Source: Verrucomicrobiota bacterium
Lineage (GTDB): Bacteria > Verrucomicrobiota > Verrucomicrobiia > Opitutales > Opitutaceae
Direction of reading: 5' to 3'
Assembly (NCBI GenBank): GCA_023457035.1
Contig: JAEWNN010000116.1
Location: 3,825 to 67,824, forward strand
DNA: 64,000 nucleotides
Shown here: positions 27,630 to 34,968 of the stretch, in pieces
Position numbering within the stretch: position 1 is the first letter of the stretch
Layout: every line of letters begins with the position of its first letter
Notes under the pieces: model-generated
Told to the model about the DNA's origin: nothing
Seen by the model: only the letters and a program-made list of their open reading frames with translations
Database searches by the model: none
Program-made: the position numbers and the translations under genes

Positions 27630-29861
27630 TCATCGCCGCGCACGCCGGCGCGGGCGCGGCGCTCCGGTCGGCTGTTCCGCGGCGGTGTCGCGCGGTTGCA
27701 GGAACTGCGTGAGCCGGTGCACCTCGACGCCCGCCAGCAAGACGATGCCAATGCCGTGCGTGTCGTTGAGATTCCAGAGCAGGTCCTGCTTGTAGTAGTC
27801 GGAGGTGAAGGAGAACTCCGAACCGCGGCAGACGCCGTGCACATTGCCAAGCCGGTCGATCGAGGTGCGGTTGAGCGCCTCCCAGGCCTTGAACACCGCG
27901 CGCACGTACGCGTCCGGTTGATCGAGCCAGCCGTGCTGCACACCGCGCGAGAAGGCATACGCGAACATCGCGGTGCAGGAGGTCTCGGGATAGGCGTCGT
28001 GTTCGTCGAGCACCTGGTGCCACATGCCGGCGGCATCCTGCTGCGCCAGCACCCCGGTGCAAAGCTCGCGGAACATCGCCAGCACCTCGCCACGCAACGC
28101 GTGGTCCTGCGGCAACACCGCAAGCAGTTCCGAGAGCGAGAAGAGCACCCAGCCGTTGCCCCGGCCCCACGGGATGCCGGTCGCCAGGCCGCGCCGCAGG
28201 TCGTGGACGTGCGACATCAGCTTCTTTCCGGGGATGAAGAGCATCTTCCGGAAACCGAGGAACTGCCGCGCCGCGTCGTCGATGTGGCGCGTGTCGCCGG
28301 TGAGCTCGAAGTACCGGCACAGGAACGGCACGCTCATGTAGAGATCGTCGGCCCAGAGGGTGTCCTCGTGGAAGACGTGCATGAGGTGCTTGCGGAAGAA
28401 TGTGCCGTCGGGCAGGCGCACCTGTTTGTTGGCGATGAAATCCGCCACGTAGTCGGCGATCGCCCGGCCGCCCGGGATGTCGAAGTACTTCATCACCTCG
28501 AGCAGCGAGGAGCCGAACGAGCCGCAGTCGTCGAGACTGTCGATGCTGGTGAGCAGGTGGTGGACGTTGGTCGCCCCGCCGTATTGCTGGCGGTCCCACA
28601 GCGCATAGTCGAAGATGTCGGCACAGAATCGCATGTGCTCGACGAGGTACCGCTGCGTCTCCTCCGAGCCGAGCAGCTTCGCGCTGTGCAGCAGGCCGTA
28701 GAGGGTCACCCCGAGCGGGTAGTTCCAGCGTCCGTAGAGCGCGTTGTCGTTGTAGGGACGAACCCACAGGTCGGGAGCGTCGAGCCGCCAATAGGTGGCT
28801 CCGTCGCGACCGGGCACGAGCTTGCGGAGATCGCGCAACGCGGCGAGCTCGCCGGTCTTCCCCTCGTCGAGCGGACCGGCGAAAAGCCACGGAGTCGAGG
28901 CCCCCTGGAGATTGCACGGGCTGGCCAGCGCCACCGCTTCGCGGCCGCGCCGGAAGCCGAGCGCGAAGCCCCAGTCGCGGGATCCGCACCGGGTGCGCAC
29001 CATCACCTCCTGATGCCCGAACGGCACCCGGATCCTCGCGGAGAACGCGCCGGCCTTTTCGGTGGCGAACACCGGCACGTCGCCCACGACCACTTCGACC
29101 GGCCCACGCGCGCTACCGGAGAGAACGTACTCCCCCTGTCCCGGCGCGAGGAAGAGACCGCGAGTCCAAGCGATGGCGACAGCGCCCGGCTGGAGACCGA
29201 AGATCCGCCGGCACTGTCCCTGCGCCTGCTGCGCCTTCGGCCACTGCCGCCGCGGCAGCCAGACCGCACCGGAGTCGGACTCCGTCGAATCCCGGCCCGG
29301 GATGGTCGCCAACTCGGCGGCCAACGGCTCGGTGAAGATCCACCCCTCCTGCCCGCCCCGTTCGGCGGTCGGCATCAGGAAATAGTACGAGAGCTTGCCC
29401 AGCCAGGTGCCGAAAATGCCGCCAAAACCGGCGTCGGTCTTCCGGAAGCGCAACACCACATGGTTCCAGCCTGCCGCCAGCGAGAGCACAAGGTGCTGTC
29501 GTTTCTCCGGGTAACGTTCCGCCTCGAAGGTCGACCGGAAGATGAACTGCCGGTTCAAATACACAACCGTCGGGCAGTGCACGGAAAGGTCGAACTTGAG
29601 CTCGCTCGCCCGCTCGCTCCAGATCCGCGCCCATGCGTAGACGAAGACGCCCGCGCGCGCCCGCGGAAACTCCCGGCTGAAGTCCGCCACATAGCGATAG
29701 TCCTTGCCGCGAACAATCCCCGCCCGCGCGCACGGCCGGAACACCGGGGAGTGCGGCGGATTCACGCCACGGTAGCGGCGCACGATCGCATCGAGCGTCT
29801 TCTCAGTCTGCAGGCCCGCCTGCGCGTGCATGCTCAGGTGATCTTCAAAATAGAAACCCAT
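27630..29861 (-). CDS. GH105/GH88-like unsaturated glycuronyl hydrolase with long N-terminal domain
   Basis: The protein has 743 residues. The C-terminal half is an alpha/alpha barrel typical of unsaturated rhamnogalacturonyl hydrolases: LWADDLYMSVPFLCRYF (Asp505/506), WGRGNGWVLFSLSELL, MWHQVLDEHDAYPETSCTAM. Usual members have 350-400 residues. Here about 390 residues precede the barrel and look like beta-sandwich (VVYLNRQFIFRSTFEAERYP, GWNHVVLRFRKTDAGFGG). No signal peptide is evident, so it may act in the cytoplasm or use another route. It should hydrolyse 4,5-unsaturated products of a rhamnogalacturonan lyase, such as the PL26-like enzyme encoded upstream. The ATG at 29861 is chosen over a longer frame that runs through non-coding hairpins. 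Confidence 0.8.
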   Translation of the reverse strand: MGFYFEDHLSMHAQAGLQTEKTLDAIVRRYRGVNPPHSPVFRPCARAGIVRGKDYRYVADFSREFPRARAGVFVYAWARIWSERASELKFDLSVHCPTVVYLNRQFIFRSTFEAERYPEKRQHLVLSLAAGWNHVVLRFRKTDAGFGGIFGTWLGKLSYYFLMPTAERGGQEGWIFTEPLAAELATIPGRDSTESDSGAVWLPRRQWPKAQQAQGQCRRIFGLQPGAVAIAWTRGLFLAPGQGEYVLSGSARGPVEVVVGDVPVFATEKAGAFSARIRVPFGHQEVMVRTRCGSRDWGFALGFRRGREAVALASPCNLQGASTPWLFAGPLDEGKTGELAALRDLRKLVPGRDGATYWRLDAPDLWVRPYNDNALYGRWNYPLGVTLYGLLHSAKLLGSEETQRYLVEHMRFCADIFDYALWDRQQYGGATNVHHLLTSIDSLDDCGSFGSSLLEVMKYFDIPGGRAIADYVADFIANKQVRLPDGTFFRKHLMHVFHEDTLWADDLYMSVPFLCRYFELTGDTRHIDDAARQFLGFRKMLFIPGKKLMSHVHDLRRGLATGIPWGRGNGWVLFSLSELLAVLPQDHALRGEVLAMFRELCTGVLAQQDAAGMWHQVLDEHDAYPETSCTAMFAYAFSRGVQHGWLDQPDAYVRAVFKAWEALNRTSIDRLGNVHGVCRGSEFSFTSDYYKQDLLWNLNDTHGIGIVLLAGVEVHRLTQFLQPRDTAAEQPTGAPRPRRRARR

Positions 29862-30015
29862 GACGGTGGAGATTGGAGAAATGGAAAGGGGAACGTCGCT
29901 GGCGCGCCGTGGACTCGAATTGGAAACTAAAAAAGGAAGGTTTTCGGCAATCAACTGGTATGCGCGGGGCCGTCCGCACACCGGTCGCCCGGCGCCGGAA
30001 CCACATTGCAAGGAC

Positions 30016-30056
30016 GGCCCCCACCCACAACGGGGGCCTGCTCTGACCGTCAGAGC
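30016..30056. other. Two adjacent hairpins between the PL26-like and GH105-like genes
   Basis: GGCCCCC pairs with GGGGGCC (30016-30038), and GCTCTGA pairs with TCAGAGC around a 3-nt loop (30040-30056). They sit about 90 bp beyond the stop of the minus-strand PL26-like gene. No T-run follows, so they may be a weak terminator or an mRNA-stabilising structure. Confidence 0.4.
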
Positions 30057-30143
30057 TGTCGCGACCACCGGCGACCGTTGCCACCGGTGCGGTCGCCCCA
30101 AGCTTCGCAGCGGGGAGACCCGCCGGCCGGCGCTCCAGTACGC

Positions 30144-32849
30144 TCACGGCTTCTCCTCCGGCAGTTGCTCGCCGACCAGCGCGAGGTTCTGGATCGTGGC
30201 CAACCCCCACTGCGCCGTCCCGTTGGTGGATACCCAGGCGGCTTCGTCGACCGGCCGCAGCACCGCGGGGCCGGTCAGCCGCTGCGCCACGTGCCGCTGC
30301 GCCTGCCCGCGGCCTTCGGCGCCTTCCGCCCGGAAGTACTCCGTCCAGGCCCGCCGTGCGAGCGCTTCGTCGCCGGTCACCCGCGCCGCATAGGCAGTCA
30401 GCCGCGAGTGGCCCTGCTGGAGGCTGATCCCCTTCAACGGCTGGCCGAACCGCTTCGCCTGCTCGGCAGCCGGGGCGTTGTAGAGAACGCAATAGTCGAG
30501 CCACGCCTGCCGGAACGTCGGCTCGTCGAGGAGCTGCACCAGTTCGGCGCATACCTCCACCAAGCCGAAGACCGCGCTCAGGTGCGAAACCGACACCCGG
30601 TCGCTGTCCGACTTTGCGAACACCCCGCTTTCGAGATCGAGCCGGGCGCCGCCGGTGAAGAACCCGTGCGGCTGCGCCGCGATCGAGCGCATGCTCGCCA
30701 GCAGCCGGTCGCGCACGCGCGCGTCTCCAGTCCGCTCCCACTCCGTGAGCCAGGCCGAGGCCGCCGCGCCCCAGTCGGTGCCGAAGCCGGCATAGACTTC
30801 CTTCGCGTTCGGGTCGGCGGCCGTCACCCGGTCGGGGGCGACCTTGCGGTTCGCCTGCACCGTGGCCAGCGCCCGCACCGCCTCGACCTGCTCGCGCATG
30901 AGGTCGCCCACGCGCTCGTCGCCGGTGAGATAGTAGTAGTAGCGGCGGTTGGCGGCCGTGCTGATCCGCAACTGCTTCGCGCTGCACCCCCAGTGCAGCA
31001 CGTTGTGCCGCGACCCCAGCGGCGCGAAGCGCCCAAGGTGGTGCACATCGACCTCGCCCGTGTGGCGCGTCATCGCCTCGGCGAAACGGAAAACGTCCGC
31101 CCGGCCGGTCCGCAGGTAGTACAGCCACAGCCAGAGGTCGGTCGAGAGCTCGGAGTTGTCCCAGGCGAAACCGCCCACGTCGTACTTCCACTCGTGGCGG
31201 TCGGTGTCGTAGCTGTGCATCACGTCGCCAAAGTTCCAGAACCCGTACCAGCGCCGCTGCTCGCGCTGGCCCTCGTAGAAGCGGAAATACCAGTCCAGCT
31301 CGTCCTCGAGCACCGCGCGGGCGGGCGTCGAGCGGTCGACCGGCGCCCAGAGCCGGCCGAACACTTCGCACGACTGGAGGTACTGCGGGGTCGTCGTCAG
31401 CACCGGCGGCGTGCGCACGACCTCGGCCATCCGCGCCAGGCGCTCGCGCGACGGCGTGGCGGGCAGGGTCCAGAGGTACAACTCGCTCGTACGGGCCACG
31501 CCCTCCGGCTTGTCGAAGCCGGGCTCATAGTCCTCGTAGGTGATCTGCATCGCCTCAAGCTGCTCGGCGTAGGTGTTGTAGCCCGCCCCGCTGTGGTAGC
31601 CGCGCAGGTCCATCGCCCCGGCCCGCGGCGACCACAGCCAGAGCGTCACCTCCGCGGCCTCGCCCGTTGCACCGCGGATCGAAAGCTCACCCGGATAACT
31701 CTGCCAGAAATTGCGGATACCAAAAGCCACGCCGCCCTGCGGCGTGCCGACGTAGCCGAGCCCGCCCGCACGCTGGCCGCGCGCCGCCGTGAGCCAGGAG
31801 CAGCCCTCCTCGGTGCGTTTCGTCAGCTCGAAGCCGTCGGCGCTGGACTGGAACAGGCTCCAGTCGCCAAAGGCCGGCACATACTGCATGCGCCCACCCG
31901 CAGCCGGGTTCCAGGTGCCCACCGGCGGCGTGGCCTCGCCAGCGATCTGGGCCGCGCGCACCGCGGCCCCCGGATCGCGCCGCAGGCCCGTCACCGTGCG
32001 CACCGCCTCGCCGAACAAGCCGTCGCCCTCGCCCGAGAAGCGGACATGGCGGTCGTGAAGCTCGCCGCGCAGCGGCACGTCGAACCGCAAGCCGAGCCCG
32101 CGGATGAAGTCCTTCCGTTCGTCGCCGTCGTACACGATCGTGTGCACCACCCGCACGGCCTCGCCGCCGGCGTAGAAGTACAACCGCACCACAAACGGCA
32201 GCCAATTGCGTCCGGCCGCGGCATGGTGTCCCCGGATCTTCACCACCGCACGCACCGGGCCGCTCTGTTCCAGCACGACCTCGGCGATCTCGCCCGCGAA
32301 GAGCTCGGGGTCCGCGCCACCCTCGGGCGCGTCCTGCCGGAGCAGCACAAGCCGGCCGTTGCGCAGAACCTCGCCGTCCGCGCGCCGCACCTGGGGAATC
32401 AGCACGGTCCCCGTCTTCGCCACCCGCGCGACGATCACACCGGTGTCGATCTCGTAGGCGCCGTTCTCCTCGCGCACGCACAACAGCCGGGCCGGTGCCG
32501 TCGCCGGGCCGGCAGCCACCATCGCGTTCGCGGGCAACGCCTGCCCCGCGGGAATGGCATGCGCCGTCCACTTCAGCGAGCCGTCGGGCCAGTAGGCGAG
32601 CGGCCAACTCTGTAGCGGCACCGTGGCTCCGTCCGCACCCCGCAGGACGAATGCAGTGTCCTTCGCCTGCGTGCCCTTGGGCCAGGGCAGGCCCCACGTC
32701 GCGCCCGGCTGCTCCGCCGGAGCGGCGCCGTCAAGCCAGCGGACCTCGGCCGCCGGTTGTCCGGCGCCGGGTTGGGCCGCCGGCAGGGCGGCGCACGTGA
32801 GAGTCGTCAAGGCCAGGGTGAGCGAGCGAAAGAAGATGGATCGGGGCAT
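30144..32849 (-). CDS. Exo-rhamnogalacturonan lyase family protein (PL26-like)
   Basis: The protein has 901 residues with a signal peptide (FFRSLTLALTTLTCAALPAA). It resembles the bacterial exo-rhamnogalacturonan lyase family (PL26-type): GATWGLPWPKGTQ near the N-terminus, WPLAYWPDGSLKW, WLWSPRAGAMDLRGYH, WYGFWNFGDVMHSYD, HHLGRFAPLGSRHNVLHWGC, RRYYYYLTGDERV. Such enzymes cleave rhamnogalacturonan I by beta-elimination and leave unsaturated galacturonyl ends. The GH105-like gene downstream and rhaM upstream, all on the minus strand, fit a rhamnogalacturonan operon. Family recognition rests on recalled signatures only. Confidence 0.7.
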   Translation of the reverse strand: MPRSIFFRSLTLALTTLTCAALPAAQPGAGQPAAEVRWLDGAAPAEQPGATWGLPWPKGTQAKDTAFVLRGADGATVPLQSWPLAYWPDGSLKWTAHAIPAGQALPANAMVAAGPATAPARLLCVREENGAYEIDTGVIVARVAKTGTVLIPQVRRADGEVLRNGRLVLLRQDAPEGGADPELFAGEIAEVVLEQSGPVRAVVKIRGHHAAAGRNWLPFVVRLYFYAGGEAVRVVHTIVYDGDERKDFIRGLGLRFDVPLRGELHDRHVRFSGEGDGLFGEAVRTVTGLRRDPGAAVRAAQIAGEATPPVGTWNPAAGGRMQYVPAFGDWSLFQSSADGFELTKRTEEGCSWLTAARGQRAGGLGYVGTPQGGVAFGIRNFWQSYPGELSIRGATGEAAEVTLWLWSPRAGAMDLRGYHSGAGYNTYAEQLEAMQITYEDYEPGFDKPEGVARTSELYLWTLPATPSRERLARMAEVVRTPPVLTTTPQYLQSCEVFGRLWAPVDRSTPARAVLEDELDWYFRFYEGQREQRRWYGFWNFGDVMHSYDTDRHEWKYDVGGFAWDNSELSTDLWLWLYYLRTGRADVFRFAEAMTRHTGEVDVHHLGRFAPLGSRHNVLHWGCSAKQLRISTAANRRYYYYLTGDERVGDLMREQVEAVRALATVQANRKVAPDRVTAADPNAKEVYAGFGTDWGAAASAWLTEWERTGDARVRDRLLASMRSIAAQPHGFFTGGARLDLESGVFAKSDSDRVSVSHLSAVFGLVEVCAELVQLLDEPTFRQAWLDYCVLYNAPAAEQAKRFGQPLKGISLQQGHSRLTAYAARVTGDEALARRAWTEYFRAEGAEGRGQAQRHVAQRLTGPAVLRPVDEAAWVSTNGTAQWGLATIQNLALVGEQLPEEKP

Positions 32850-32947
32850 GGGAGAAGACGGTTTTGCAGGCTGTTGACACGATCGCGGCGAAGGCGGGCA
32901 CCCGGCCGGCGACCGCCCGCCGGAGCTGGCACCGCCACGCGAAGACT

Positions 32948-33262
32948 TCAGGCGAGATGGAAAACCTCGCGCAGCTCACGCGAGACCGGGCTGTTGTCCG
33001 GGTTGCTCGGCATCACATCGCCCATGTGTGTCCACCAGCGCTGGCACTCGGGGGTCGCGGCGATCGCGGCCCAGCGGGCCTCGTCCTCAATCTCCACATA
33101 CCCAAAGAGCTGCCGCGTCTCCGGGTGCAGGAAGATCGAGTAGTTGTGCGCGCCGTGGGACTTCAGCACCGCCTCGAGCTCGGCCCAGATCGGGCGGTGG
33201 CGGCGCTCGTACTCGGCCTCGCAGCCGGCGTTGACGGACATGACAAATGCTTTGCGGATCAT
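32948..33262 (-). CDS. rhaM: L-rhamnose mutarotase
   Basis: The protein has 104 residues, the same length as E. coli RhaM, and aligns to it over the full length: MIRKAFVM, YERRHRPIWAELEAVLKSHG, CQRWWTHMGDVMP, NPDNSPVSRELREVF. It interconverts alpha- and beta-L-rhamnose in the cytoplasm. The ATG at 33262 gives the standard MIRKAFVM start; another ATG two codons upstream is possible. It is the first gene of the minus-strand block rhaM, PL26-like, GH105-like, which ties that block to L-rhamnose released from rhamnogalacturonan. The LacI-type regulator is divergent from it. Confidence 0.93.
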   Translation of the reverse strand: MIRKAFVMSVNAGCEAEYERRHRPIWAELEAVLKSHGAHNYSIFLHPETRQLFGYVEIEDEARWAAIAATPECQRWWTHMGDVMPSNPDNSPVSRELREVFHLA

Positions 33263-33598
33263 GGGCATTGGGGTGTGGAAACGACTTTGTCCGGAAGCCG
33301 AGGAAGGACCAACCCTCCTCCCGCGTGACAGTTCGAATCCCGCCACCGCCGCCCCCTTTTAATCCGGCGCGCCCGCTCCGCTCGGGGGCCACGCCGGCTT
33401 GGCCCAAGGAAACCGCCATCACCCCATGGCCACGATGGGGCACGATGGCCCCCCAGGAGCCGGGTGTTCTCGCAACCGATCCGATCTTCTCGTGGCGAGG
33501 CGCTCGGATACAGCGCCCCGATTGAGCCTGCTCACGCCGGCCCTTCGGCGGAGTTTTCCGTTGAACTCGGCGCATGAACCGCGTTTCTCATCGGCCCG
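33263..33598. other. Divergent promoter region between rhaM and the LacI-type gene
   Basis: No gene in 336 bp. A tandem CACGATGG, 2 bp, CACGATGG lies at about 33430-33448, in the middle of the region. It is a candidate binding site for the LacI-type regulator. TTGAAC near 33562 could be a -35 box for the regulator, but no good -10 is seen. Confidence 0.35.
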
Positions 33599-34636
33599 AT
33601 GGCCGCCCCTACTCTGCGCACCTTGGCCCGCACCCTCGGGCTCTCCCGAACCACGATTTCGGATGCGTTGCGCGGCTCCCCCCGCGTCAACCCGCAGACG
33701 GCCGAGCGCGTGCGCGCCGCCGCCAAGGCCGCCGGCTACGAGAGCAACCCGCTCACCGGCACCGTCATGTCGCTGCTGCGCCGCTCGCGCAGCCAGAAGT
33801 TCCGGGGCGTGCTCGCCGCGATCGAGATGGTCGACGCGGACCGTCCGCAGCACGCCGTCCGCTACAACGAACGCGTGCTCGCCGGCGTCTCCGAACGGGC
33901 CGACGCGCTCGGCTTCAAAGTCGAGCGTTTCCCGATCGCCCCCAACGGGCTCAAGCTCAGCCGACTCGACACCATCCTCCAGACCCGCGGCATCCACGCC
34001 ATGGTCATCCTCCCGGCCTCCGGCTTTCCCGACCTGGCGAACCTGCGGTGGCAGCAATACACCGCGGTCTACATCGATTACTTCATCGACCACCCGCCGC
34101 TGCACTGCATCTGTTCGGATCATTACCGCTCGATGGTGACGCTGCTCCAGCAGCTGCACGAGCGCGGGTTCCGGCGCCCCGGCCTCTTCATCGAGATCAC
34201 CCACGACGAACGCCTGCACTACCGCTGGGAAGGGGCCTTCCTCGCCCTCCAGAAATACCTTCCGTCCATCACCGCCGTCCCGGCGCTGCGCCTGCCGACG
34301 GTGACCCGCGCCGGCTTCCTGGCGTGGTTCAAGAAATACGATCCCGACGTCGTCATCGGCCACCAGCCCGTCGCCATCGAGTGGATGAAGGAGTGCGGCG
34401 CCAAGGTGCCGGAGACCCACTCGTTCGTCTGCCTGAACTCCCTCCGGACCGACGGCGAGTGCGCCGCGCTCGACCTGCAGGCCTCGCATCTCGGCATGCG
34501 CGCCGCCGAGCTCGTGATCGGCCAACTCCTCCACAACGAGCTCGGCGTGCCGATCGAACCCTCGCTCACGACCATCCCGGCGAAGCTGCTCGAGGGTCCC
34601 ACGCTGCGACTCGCGGCACCGCCCGGCGCACAATAG
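33599..34636 (+). CDS. LacI-family transcriptional regulator
   Basis: The protein has 345 residues. A LacI-type helix-turn-helix opens it: LRTLARTLGLSRTTISDALR followed by GSPRVNPQTAERVRAAAKAAGY and a hinge helix. The remainder is a periplasmic-binding-protein-like sensor (GVLAAIEMVD, ILPASGFPDL, GFRRPGLFIEI, VVIGHQPVAIEWM). It is divergent from rhaM and upstream of the pectin-acting three-module gene, so it probably controls rhamnogalacturonan genes in response to a sugar. The ligand is unknown. The start at 33599 puts the helix-turn-helix directly at the N-terminus as usual. Confidence 0.85.
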   Translation: MAAPTLRTLARTLGLSRTTISDALRGSPRVNPQTAERVRAAAKAAGYESNPLTGTVMSLLRRSRSQKFRGVLAAIEMVDADRPQHAVRYNERVLAGVSERADALGFKVERFPIAPNGLKLSRLDTILQTRGIHAMVILPASGFPDLANLRWQQYTAVYIDYFIDHPPLHCICSDHYRSMVTLLQQLHERGFRRPGLFIEITHDERLHYRWEGAFLALQKYLPSITAVPALRLPTVTRAGFLAWFKKYDPDVVIGHQPVAIEWMKECGAKVPETHSFVCLNSLRTDGECAALDLQASHLGMRAAELVIGQLLHNELGVPIEPSLTTIPAKLLEGPTLRLAAPPGAQ

Positions 34637-34968
34637 CCGCCGTGACGCGCTCTGCTGTACAGCAGAGCTGCCTGGGGTATCGGGTTCCTCAGCACCGCAG
34701 ATCGCCGGCATTCTGCCGTTCGGAGGAACGACGCCACACCAGTCCGTCGTGGCACGGTGCTTCAGCCCGTGCTGTTCGTCGTCGCGCGCCAGACAAACGT
34801 CTTCGCAGCCGCACGCTCCCACTTGCCGCCAAGGCCCGCTGCGGACCGCCGCTTGATGACCGGATGGACCTGGAGGCACCGCAGGTCGCCGGCAGCTATC
34901 GCCGGATTCTCCGGACGGGGTTGAAGCCCCCCCGCCACGGTCGATCCGGTTCGTCTCGCGCCGCCCCC
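34637..34968. other. Gene-free region after the LacI-type gene
   Basis: No gene is supported. A perfect 18-bp palindrome (CTCTGCTGTACAGCAGAG, 34650-34667) lies 13 bp after the LacI-type stop and is followed by CTGCCTG. A decayed copy with the same flank is at 40034-40056. The rest looks like worn repeat sequence. Confidence 0.45.

Noticed and set aside
33325..33352. AGTTCGAATCCCGCC, like a tRNA T-loop
   Set aside because: The five flanking bases on each side do not pair, and no cloverleaf fits upstream.
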